Shown here one piece after another: positions 1 through 6,442 of a stretch of DNA of 8,986 nt; within the stretch, counting starts at the first letter, position 1; the number at the start of each line of letters is the position of its first letter. This stretch comes from JADKIH01 sp031367345. GTDB lineage: Bacteria; Bacteroidota; Bacteroidia; AKYH767-A; 2013-40CM-41-45. A model generated the notes under the pieces. It worked only from the letters and a program-made list of their open reading frames with translations. It did no database searches and was not told where the DNA came from. The translations under genes and the position numbers were made by a program. The stretch is taken from positions 1-8,986 of the forward strand of contig JANLPR010000094.1 in the NCBI GenBank assembly GCA_031367345.1, written 5' to 3'.

Positions 1-153
1 AATATTCTTGACAAAAACATATTCAAAAAGTTTCTTAAAGAACTTGGCTTTTTATTTTTTGGAAAATTGTTCATTGCAAACGAAAATGCAATTGTTTGGG
101 CGAGGCCTATTTTTGAAGTATCAAAATCGAATCTCTTTTTACGGGCTGCCTAA
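1..153 (+). CDS. 3' end of an unrecognised upstream gene (partial)
   Basis: Reading frame 1 is open from the first base and ends at TAA 151-153, giving the last 50 residues of a protein whose start lies outside the window. The tail begins NILDKNIFKKFLKELGF and ends near ARPIFEVSKSNLFLRAA. It alternates Lys-rich and hydrophobic/aromatic stretches and shows no motif I recognise. I prefer this frame over the overlapping frame-2 ORF that ends at 193, because its stop is followed three bases later by a hairpin with a T-run, as expected at a gene end, and its composition looks more natural. The LKELGF-like segment resembles the C-terminal part of some methyltransferases, but that is far too weak to name a function. 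The 360-nt gap and terminator suggest it is transcribed separately from the metal genes. Confidence 0.5.
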   Translation, partial: NILDKNIFKKFLKELGFLFFGKLFIANENAIVWARPIFEVSKSNLFLRAA

Positions 154-155
154 AG

Positions 156-179
156 TGAACGTAATGCGTTCAGATTTTT
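156..179 (+). terminator. Probable intrinsic terminator of the upstream gene
   Basis: TGAACG (156-161) pairs perfectly with CGTTCA (167-172) around a 5-nt loop, and GATTTTT follows. The stem is only 6 bp and moderately G+C-rich, so it would be a weak terminator. Its position 3 nt after the TAA at 151-153 is what makes it credible. Confidence 0.45.
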
Positions 180-384
180 ACTATATTTGGTGATGAGTGG
201 TAGTTATTAGACGGACTGCCGTTATGTGCAAGTTTATTTGCGCCCCTGCTAACTCCAAACTGACCGACTTTTAACAACCTTTTTTCGGACAACTTTGGAA
301 AACAACCGACACCGCTTTGAACGGCAACCGCACAAAAAAAATTAAAAAAAAGCCACCCCACAAAAAAATTCTATGCCAAGTCAT

Positions 385-452
385 ATTGCACACATTTGCC
401 TTTGCCTGCCAACACACAATGCCACCCAAAGGCAAAGTCAAAAGAGTGCAAT
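385..452. repeat. Imperfect inverted repeat, 22-nt arms
   Basis: The arm at 385-406 (ATTGCACACATTTGCCTTTG then CC) is the reverse complement of 431-452 at 19 of 22 positions, separated by a 24-nt spacer. The mismatches lie inside the arms, so it can form a long, slightly imperfect hairpin in DNA or RNA. No T-run follows, which argues against a simple terminator. Its position about 50 nt upstream of the promoter box fits a regulatory palindrome, a remnant of a small mobile element, or a dispersed intergenic repeat; the sequence alone does not decide. Confidence 0.7.
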
Positions 453-500
453 CGCCAACGCTTTATTTCCTTCGTAGCAAGTTTTCACTCTTAATTTACT

Positions 501-508
501 TACATTTG
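501..508 (+). promoter_or_regulatory. Bacteroidota-type promoter -7 box
   Basis: TACATTTG matches the TAnnTTTG consensus of the Bacteroidota primary sigma factor exactly. No clear TTTG-like -33 element stands at the usual distance; the nearest T-rich stretch is GTTTTC at 481-486. The expected transcription start is about 4-7 nt downstream of the box, at or next to the GTG start codon at 514. This is the only good match I found upstream of a gene in the cluster, so it is the candidate promoter of the operon. Confidence 0.5.
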
Positions 509-513
509 CACCC

Positions 514-834
514 GTGAAACTCAAAAATTACATAGCAGCCCTTCTATCCGTGTATATGCTTGCACTGATGCTTATGCCATGTAACGACACTTGCACTACA
601 CTTCAGCACGACAACCCAACAACCATTCAGGCAGCACAAAACCATCACCAAGCCGACAACGACATTTGCAGTCCGTTTTGTTTTTGCACTTGTTGTGCAA
701 CCGCAATGACAGTTCATAATTTTCCTGTTCACGGTTTCATGCCTCATTTATCAGTTCAGGACTTTTCAATTCTTGAACAATCCTTTCTTTCAAAGGAACA
801 ATCAGCCATTTGGCAACCGCCAAAAATCAGTTAA
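514..834 (+). CDS. Small Cys/His-rich envelope protein, DUF6660-like
   Basis: 106 residues. The N-terminus has two lysines (K2, K4) and a hydrophobic stretch (about 6-22) ending in MPC (C23), so it is probably exported or membrane-anchored; Pro before C23 makes a standard lipobox unlikely. A Cys/His cluster follows: H44-H45, then ICSPFCFCTCC (C52, C56, C58, C60, C61), then H68, H73 and H78. The tail IWQPPKIS resembles what I recall of DUF6660-type proteins that lead CzcA/CusA clusters in Bacteroidota. The spacing of Cys and His suggests metal binding, which is inference; no biochemical role is known to me. The start is GTG (514-516); the next in-frame ATG (556) would remove most of the hydrophobic segment, so GTG is preferred. 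A promoter box ends 5 nt upstream, suggesting a leaderless or near-leaderless message. The RND gene starts 90 nt downstream. Confidence 0.75.
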   Translation: MKLKNYIAALLSVYMLALMLMPCNDTCTTLQHDNPTTIQAAQNHHQADNDICSPFCFCTCCATAMTVHNFPVHGFMPHLSVQDFSILEQSFLSKEQSAIWQPPKIS

Positions 835-845
835 TGAATTTATGA

Positions 846-863
846 GTGTCTGCAAGCGGACAC
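846..863 (+). other. Stem-loop 1 between the small Cys-rich gene and the RND gene
   Basis: GTGTCTG (846-852) pairs with CGGACAC (857-863) around a CAAG loop, with one G-U wobble. It is followed by A-rich rather than T-rich sequence, so it does not look like a terminator by itself. It lies 8 nt upstream of a second, stronger hairpin. Confidence 0.5.
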
Positions 864-870
864 AAAAATT

Positions 871-899
871 GCTGACGGTGCTGACGCACCGCCAGTTTT
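871..899 (+). terminator. Stem-loop 2, possible attenuator or partial terminator
   Basis: CGGTGC (876-881) and GCACCG (886-891) form a perfect 6-bp stem around TGAC. Past one A/C mismatch the stem continues with CTG (872-874) pairing with CAG (893-895), and TTTT (896-899) follows. The G+C-rich stem plus short T-run resembles a weak intrinsic terminator. Because it sits inside a likely operon, 25 nt before the RND start codon, it may reduce read-through so that the small protein is made in excess, or mark an mRNA processing or stability end. Confidence 0.5.
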
Positions 900-924
900 C
901 ATTCATTTCATTAACATCAAAATC

Positions 925-3900
925 ATGCTCAATAAAATAATTGCGTTCTCTATAAAGAACAAACTCATCATAGGGCTTTTCCTTTTTGCCCTCATTGGTT
1001 ATGGCAGTTACCAAATAACAAAACTGCCAATTGATGCCGTGCCTGACATCACAAACAATCAGGTGCAGGTAATTACAGTTACTCCGTCATTAGGTGCTCC
1101 CGATGTGGAACGCCTAATTACTTTTCCTATTGAACAAGCCAACAGTAATATCCCTGGGTTAAAAGAAATCCGCAGTTTCTCACGGTTCGGACTTTCACTT
1201 ATCACAATAGTTTTTGATGACGATGTGGATATTTACTGGGCAAGGCAGCAAGTAACGGAACGATTAAAGTTAGCACAAGAGCAAATTCCTAAAGGAGTTG
1301 GTTCGCCAGAGTTAGCACCCGTTACAACTGGATTGGGAGAAATTTATCAGTATGTAATCAGAGCCAAGCACGGTTACGAAACCAAATACGATGCAACCGA
1401 ATTACGAACCATTCAGGACTGGATTGTTCGCAGACAATTGTTAGGTGTAAAAGGAGTTGCAGATGTAAGCAGTTTTGGCGGCAAGTTGAAGCAATACGAA
1501 ATTGCCGTTGATGCAAACAAGTTAAAATCTTATGGCATTACTATAAGTGATGTATTCACCGCTTTGGAAAAGAACAACGAAAACACAGGCGGTGCATACA
1601 TTGAAAAAAAATCAACAGTTCTTTATATCCGTAGCGAAGGTTTAATCGGAAACACAGACGATATAAAAAACATTGTGGTAAAAAATACTGCCAACGGCAC
1701 ACCGCTGTTAATAAATGATGTGGCAGATGTTCGCATTGGTGCAGCCATTCGTTACGGTGCAATGACTTACAATGATGAAGGCGAAGCAGCAGGAGCAGTT
1801 GTGTTGATGCTGAAAGGTGCAAACAGCAATCTCACAATTAAAAATGTAAAAGAACGCATTGCACAAATTGCGAAAACCTTACCGGAAGGAGTAGAAATAG
1901 AACCTTTTATTGATAGAGCAAAAATGGTGAACAATGCCATTGGCACAGTTTCAAAAAACTTAATGGAAGGTGCATTGATTGTCATTTTTGTTTTGGTTTT
2001 GTTCTTGGGAAATTTCAGGGCAGGGCTTTTAGTTGCTTCTGTAATTCCGTTGGCGATGTTGTTTGCCGTAATCATGATGAACCATTTCGGAGTGAGTGGA
2101 AACCTCATGAGTTTAGGGGCTTTGGATTTCGGGTTGATTGTGGACGGTGCAGTAATTATAGTAGAAGCAGTAATGCACGGCTTAACACACAGCAGAAAAT
2201 TAGGAGTTCATCACAGAGTTACTCAATCCGAAATGGACAATGATGTAAACCATTCGGCAAGCCGAATGATGAACAGTGCAGTATTCGGACAAATTATTAT
2301 TCTGATTGTCTATCTCCCGATTTTTACGCTTGAAGGAATAGAAGGAAAAATGTTTAAGCCGATGGCTCAAACCGTTGTTTTCGCTTTGTTGGGGGCATTC
2401 ATTCTTTCAATCACTTACATTCCTATGATGAGTGCTTTTTTTCTAAGCAAAAATATTTCTCACAAAAAAAATATATCAGACCGCATGATGGACTTCTTTA
2501 TAAATGTTCATCAAAAATATCTAAGTCGAGTTTTGAATTTTCCGAAAACGATTGTAGGTATTTCAGTTGGCTTATTACTGATTGCTTCATTCGTATTTTC
2601 AAAAATGGGAGGCGAATTTATCCCTGCATTGGAGGAAGGCGACTTTGCAGTAGAAACAAGAGTATTAACAGGCAGCAACATCAACACAAGTGTTGATGCT
2701 TGTTTAAAAGCAGCACACATCTTAAAAAAAGAATTTCCCGAAGTAGAGAAAGTAATTGGTAAAGTAGGTAGCGGAGAAATCCCCACCGACCCAATGCCAA
2801 TGGAAGCAACCGATTTGATGGTAATATTAAAAGACAAAAAAGAATGGACATCTGCAAAAACTTTTGACGAATTAAAAAATAAAATGGCAGAAGCACTCGA
2901 AGATATTCCCGGAGTTACTTATGGTTTTCAATATCCCGTGCAAATGCGTTTCAATGAATTGATGGCAGGTTCAAAACAAGATATAGTTTGCAAAATTTAC
3001 GGAGAAAACTTAGACACACTTGCAAAATATTCTCAAATCTTAGGTGATGTAACAGGACATATTGAAGGAGCAAAAGATATTTATGTAGAACGCATCACGG
3101 GTTTGCCGCAGGTAATCATTCGTTACAAACGAAACATCATTGCCCAATACGGTTTAAACATTGAGGACATAAACAATGTAGTGAACACTGCATTTTCAGG
3201 GCAAAGCAGTGGACTTGTGTTTGAAGATGAAAAGCGTTTTGATTTGGTGGTTCGTCTTGCAGGTGAAAACCGCAAAGAGTTGGAAGATGTGCAGAACCTT
3301 CTAATCCCTACTTCGCAGGGAACGCAAATTCCTTTATATCAGGTTGCCGATGTTTCTATTGAAGAAAGTGTAAATCAAATTCAGCGTGATGATGCAAAGC
3401 GGAGAATTATAGTTGGCTTCAATGTTCGTGGCAGAGATGTTCAAAGCATTGTAAAAGAATTGCAGGATAAAGTTGAGAAGCAAATGAAACTGCCAACGGG
3501 TTACTACATTAAATACGGTGGAACTTTTGAAAATTTAGTGGCAGCAAAAAAGCGATTGTCATTTGCTGTTCCGCTTTCATTGCTTTTAATTTTTCTCTTG
3601 CTCTACTTTGCTTTCGGTTCAGTAAAACAAGGGTTGCTAATATATTCAGCAATTCCACTTTCTGCCATTGGTGGAATTTTATTTTTAGCCATGAGAGGAA
3701 TGCCTTTCAGCATCAGTGCAGGAGTTGGTTTCATTGCATTGTTTGGTGTGGCAGTATTAAATGGAATTGTATTGATTGCAGAATTTAACCGAATAAAAAA
3801 TGAAGGAGAAACCGACACCAGACAAATTGTAATGAAGGGAACAAAGTTGCGTTTGCGACCAGTGCTGATGACCGCCTTTGTTGCTTCATTGGGTTTTTTA

Positions 3901-5277
3901 CCAATGGCAATTAGCCACGGTTCGGGTGCAGAAGTGCAAAGACCATTGGCAACCGTTGTAATAGGTGGACTACTCCTTGCAACCTTTCTAACGCTTTTTG
4001 TTTTACCAGTTCTCTATATTCTTTTTGAAAAAGGTTTTTCGATAAAGCGAAAAAAGAAAACCGTAATCACAACGACTATTGTTTTGCTTTTCGCAAGTTG
4101 TCAATCCTCTTTTGCCCAAACGCCAATCACTTTGCAAACTGCAATTGACACAGCATTGAAAAATAATTTGACAGTTAAGAATGAAAAACTAAATGCGGAA
4201 TATCAAAAGAAATTAAAAGCCGCAGCAGTTGACATTCCGCAAACAAATCTCACAGGCGAATACGGACAAATAAATTCATTTTATAAAGACACCAAGTTTG
4301 GAATTTCACAAGGCATCAGTTTTCCTACTGTATATACAAAACAAAAATCCCTGCAAAAAGAAAATTATAAAAGCAGTATGTTGAACGTTGCAGTGAAAGA
4401 AGCCGAACTAAAAAAGCAAGTAAGCGATGTCTTTTATATGCTGATTTATTTAAGCGAGAAAAGAAAAATTCTTTTGCAAAACGACAATGTGTATGCTTCG
4501 TTTTTAGAAAAAGCAAACTTGCGTTTCGCCAAAGGCGAAAGCAATGTGTTGGAAAAAACCACAGCCGAAACACAACGGGGGCAAATAGCAATTCAACTAA
4601 ACCAGTTGAAAAACGACATTGAAATTTTCCAACTCCAATTTCAATTACTCTTAAATACAACAACTATTTACACACCGCAAGTAGAAAATCCGAAAATGAT
4701 TTTCACTGCAACGCTTGACACTTCTGTAATCAGCAACCATCCGAAAATAAAAGTTTTGAAGCAGCAAAAAAATATTTCGCTGGTGAACACACAATTGGAA
4801 AAATCAAAACTGTTTCCCAATCTTAATTTAGGTTATAGCAACACAAGTATTACTGGAGTTGGACCCGATAATGTTTATTATCCAAAGTCATATCGCTTCA
4901 ATTCCGTTCAATTTGGTATTGGGTTGCCTCTGTACTTCGGTTCGCAAAAAGAAAAAATAAATTCTTCAAAAACTTTGCAATTGATTTCAGAAAACAATTA
5001 TCAAATCGGTTTTCAAAGTTTAAAAACCGAATATCAAACGGCTTACAAAAACTATCAAACGCAACTGCAATCAGTAAAATATTTTGAGGAAACCGCCTTG
5101 CAAAACGCAAACACCATTACGAAAACCGCCACCCAACAATTTACAAATGGCGACATTAATTATCTGGAATGGACAATGCTAATCAACAACGCAGTTTCTA
5201 TTCAAAGCAATTACACCGATGCAGTAAAAGACCTCAATCAAACAATCATTCAACTCAATTTCTTAACTTCTAAATAA
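925..5277 (+). CDS. czcA: CzcA-type RND heavy-metal pump fused to a CzcC/TolC-like outer-membrane factor
   Basis: 1450 residues, against about 1040 for CzcA/CusA alone. Residues 1-1040 are a complete HME-type RND: first membrane helix near 12-30, a periplasmic porter domain, a helix bundle from about 345, then a second porter domain and a second bundle near 880-1035. The helix-4 motif DFGLIVDG...E supplies D401, D407 and E414, corresponding to D402, D408 and E415 of Cupriavidus CzcA, which are tied to proton-driven divalent-cation export; Cu/Ag pumps carry a different motif. Zn, Co or Cd are therefore likelier than Cu. Residues 1066-1450 are a full-length outer-membrane efflux protein with its two OEP repeats (starting near 1068 and 1270). 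The junction at 1041-1065 looks like a signal peptide, and no Met lies near it, so separate translation of the second half from an ATG is unlikely. No frameshift or stop interrupts the ORF. The adaptor gene follows after 9 nt. The start is ATG in A-rich context. Confidence 0.93.
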   Translation: MLNKIIAFSIKNKLIIGLFLFALIGYGSYQITKLPIDAVPDITNNQVQVITVTPSLGAPDVERLITFPIEQANSNIPGLKEIRSFSRFGLSLITIVFDDDVDIYWARQQVTERLKLAQEQIPKGVGSPELAPVTTGLGEIYQYVIRAKHGYETKYDATELRTIQDWIVRRQLLGVKGVADVSSFGGKLKQYEIAVDANKLKSYGITISDVFTALEKNNENTGGAYIEKKSTVLYIRSEGLIGNTDDIKNIVVKNTANGTPLLINDVADVRIGAAIRYGAMTYNDEGEAAGAVVLMLKGANSNLTIKNVKERIAQIAKTLPEGVEIEPFIDRAKMVNNAIGTVSKNLMEGALIVIFVLVLFLGNFRAGLLVASVIPLAMLFAVIMMNHFGVSGNLMSLGALDFGLIVDGAVIIVEAVMHGLTHSRKLGVHHRVTQSEMDNDVNHSASRMMNSAVFGQIIILIVYLPIFTLEGIEGKMFKPMAQTVVFALLGAFILSITYIPMMSAFFLSKNISHKKNISDRMMDFFINVHQKYLSRVLNFPKTIVGISVGLLLIASFVFSKMGGEFIPALEEGDFAVETRVLTGSNINTSVDACLKAAHILKKEFPEVEKVIGKVGSGEIPTDPMPMEATDLMVILKDKKEWTSAKTFDELKNKMAEALEDIPGVTYGFQYPVQMRFNELMAGSKQDIVCKIYGENLDTLAKYSQILGDVTGHIEGAKDIYVERITGLPQVIIRYKRNIIAQYGLNIEDINNVVNTAFSGQSSGLVFEDEKRFDLVVRLAGENRKELEDVQNLLIPTSQGTQIPLYQVADVSIEESVNQIQRDDAKRRIIVGFNVRGRDVQSIVKELQDKVEKQMKLPTGYYIKYGGTFENLVAAKKRLSFAVPLSLLLIFLLLYFAFGSVKQGLLIYSAIPLSAIGGILFLAMRGMPFSISAGVGFIALFGVAVLNGIVLIAEFNRIKNEGETDTRQIVMKGTKLRLRPVLMTAFVASLGFLPMAISHGSGAEVQRPLATVVIGGLLLATFLTLFVLPVLYILFEKGFSIKRKKKTVITTTIVLLFASCQSSFAQTPITLQTAIDTALKNNLTVKNEKLNAEYQKKLKAAAVDIPQTNLTGEYGQINSFYKDTKFGISQGISFPTVYTKQKSLQKENYKSSMLNVAVKEAELKKQVSDVFYMLIYLSEKRKILLQNDNVYASFLEKANLRFAKGESNVLEKTTAETQRGQIAIQLNQLKNDIEIFQLQFQLLLNTTTIYTPQVENPKMIFTATLDTSVISNHPKIKVLKQQKNISLVNTQLEKSKLFPNLNLGYSNTSITGVGPDNVYYPKSYRFNSVQFGIGLPLYFGSQKEKINSSKTLQLISENNYQIGFQSLKTEYQTAYKNYQTQLQSVKYFEETALQNANTITKTATQQFTNGDINYLEWTMLINNAVSIQSNYTDAVKDLNQTIIQLNFLTSK
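4045..4119 (+). other. Internal signal-peptide-like junction within the RND/OMF fusion
   Basis: Residues 1041-1065 of the fusion carry a basic stretch (KRKKK, 1041-1045), a hydrophobic core (about 1046-1057), then SCQSSFAQ. SFA (1062-1064) satisfies the -3/-1 rule for signal peptidase I cleavage after A1064. FASC (1056-1059) is also a poor-to-fair lipobox with C1059. RND C-termini face the cytoplasm, so the basic end is correctly placed for this segment to export what follows. It may be cleaved, freeing the outer-membrane factor, or remain as an extra membrane helix; the sequence permits either. Confidence 0.65.
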
Positions 5278-5286
5278 ATTTCAATC

Positions 5287-6426
5287 ATGACAAAATATAT
5301 CATCATAGCAATAATGTTCGCAACGCTTACAGCTTGCAACAGCAACAAAAAAGAAGAGGAGAAAACGGAAGAACCAAAAAGCGAAACTTCCGTTGAACTC
5401 ACCGATGCACAACTTAAAAATTCTGAAATCAAAACTGGAAAGATTGAGCAACGGAGCATTTCATCACTACTAAAAGTGAACGGAAAAATTGAAGTGCCGC
5501 CTCAAAACATGGTATCCGTTAGCGTTCCGATGGGGGGCTATTTGCGTTCAACAAAATTATTGGCAGGTATGCACATCAGCAAAGGCGAAGTAATTGCCAC
5601 AATGGAAGACCAACAATACATTCAACTGCAACAAGATTATTTAACAGCAAAAGCACACTTCACTTCCATTGAAGCCGAATACAACCGACAAAAAGAATTG
5701 AACCAAAGCAAAGCCAGCAGCGACAAAGTTTTTCAAAATGCACAAACCGAATATCTCTCTCAAAAAATTCTCATAAAATCTTTAGCGGAGAAATTAAAAT
5801 TGATTGGTGTAAATCCTGATAACCTAAATGAAAACACAATTTCAAAAAGCATCAACATCTATTCAACCATTGACGGTTTTGTTTCGCAGGTAAAACAGAA
5901 CATCGGAAAATATTTAATGCCAACCGATGTGTTGTTTGAGTTAGTAAACCCTGCCGACATTCATTTAACGCTTACCATTTTTGAAAAAGATTTGTATAAA
6001 ATTTCCATCGGGCAAAAAATATTTACTTACAACAACACCAAGCCCGACAAAAAATACATCTGCGAAATTATTTTGATTGGCAAAGATGTTACACCCGAAA
6101 GAACTATTCAGGTGCAATGCCATTTTGAGCAATACGACAAAGCACTAATCCCTGGAATGTATATGAATGCAGAAGTTGAAGTAGCCACCAACAACGCTTT
6201 TGTAATTCCAAACGATGGCTTGGTTCGCTTTGAAAACAAGCAATATGTTTTCACCGAAACCGAAAACAAAAAATATGAAATGCAGGAAGTAACAACACAA
6301 AACAATGAGAACGGTTTCACACAAATAACTTTTTCCGATACTGCCGACATCAGAAATAAAATTTTCGTTATCAAAGGTGCTTACACCTTACTAATGAAAA
6401 TGAAAAACACAGAGGAGGAAGAATAA
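5287..6426 (+). CDS. czcB: CzcB/CusB-type periplasmic adaptor lipoprotein of the RND pump
   Basis: 379 residues, a normal length for an HME membrane-fusion protein. The N-terminus (MTKYIIIAIMFATLTAC) is a lipoprotein signal with lipobox LTAC and acylated C17. A Glu/Lys-rich linker (about 20-36) follows. The first half of the barrel-sandwich (lipoyl-like) domain is near 74-107 (VSVPMGGYL, GMHISKGEVIA), a coiled-coil hairpin spans about 108-177, and the second lipoyl half is near 189-220 (STIDGFVSQV, ending ELVNPADIHL). The beta-barrel is about 221-290, and a membrane-proximal domain (from GMYMNAEVEV) runs to the end. There is no His-rich metal-binding extension such as Cupriavidus CzcB has. 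It should bridge the inner-membrane pump and the outer-membrane factor in the periplasm. It starts 9 nt after the fusion gene ends and 16 nt before the MerC-like gene, so co-transcription is very likely. Metal specificity cannot be read from this protein alone. Confidence 0.9.
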   Translation: MTKYIIIAIMFATLTACNSNKKEEEKTEEPKSETSVELTDAQLKNSEIKTGKIEQRSISSLLKVNGKIEVPPQNMVSVSVPMGGYLRSTKLLAGMHISKGEVIATMEDQQYIQLQQDYLTAKAHFTSIEAEYNRQKELNQSKASSDKVFQNAQTEYLSQKILIKSLAEKLKLIGVNPDNLNENTISKSINIYSTIDGFVSQVKQNIGKYLMPTDVLFELVNPADIHLTLTIFEKDLYKISIGQKIFTYNNTKPDKKYICEIILIGKDVTPERTIQVQCHFEQYDKALIPGMYMNAEVEVATNNAFVIPNDGLVRFENKQYVFTETENKKYEMQEVTTQNNENGFTQITFSDTADIRNKIFVIKGAYTLLMKMKNTEEEE

Positions 6427-6442
6427 ATTTAAACTATCAACA

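Larger units (their letters stand above)
180..513. other. Non-coding intergenic region before the metal operon
   Basis: No convincing gene lies here; the short ORFs on both strands have no protein-like character. Visible contents are two A8 tracts (334-341, 344-351) and an A7 tract (362-368), a large imperfect inverted repeat at 385-452, and a Bacteroidota-type -7 box at 501-508. A 7-bp inverted pair (TGCCGTT 217-223 with AACGGCA 320-326) and a near-repeat (ACGGGCTGCC 141-150 versus ACGGACTGCC 211-220) are also present but could be chance. No recognisable RNA gene, riboswitch or regulator operator was identified. Confidence 0.6.

Noticed and set aside
8..193. 61-codon frame-2 ORF at the left edge
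   Set aside because: It overlaps the frame-1 tail, which ends at 153 just before a terminator-like hairpin; its start would be TTG and its composition is less protein-like.
217..253. GTTATGT ... GCTAAC pair resembling an integron attC site
   Set aside because: GTTATGT does not fit GTTRRRY and TGCTAAC does not fit RYYYAAC; internal pairing is weak and no integrase is present.
317..517. 66-codon ORF overlapping the GTG start of the small Cys-rich gene by 4 nt
   Set aside because: It runs through the A-tracts and both arms of the inverted repeat, has low-complexity Lys-rich content, no start context and no recognisable motif. The GTGA overlap looks like coincidence.
1556..2108. Overlapping reverse-strand ORFs of 88 and 113 codons inside the RND gene
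   Set aside because: They are antisense shadows of a well-supported gene, with no independent motifs or start context.
925..4044. Reading the pump as CusA (Cu/Ag)
   Set aside because: The DFG...D...E proton-relay motif is of the CzcA divalent-cation type, and the neighbouring ATPase has the Zn/Cd/Pb K/D pair. Specificity still needs experiment.
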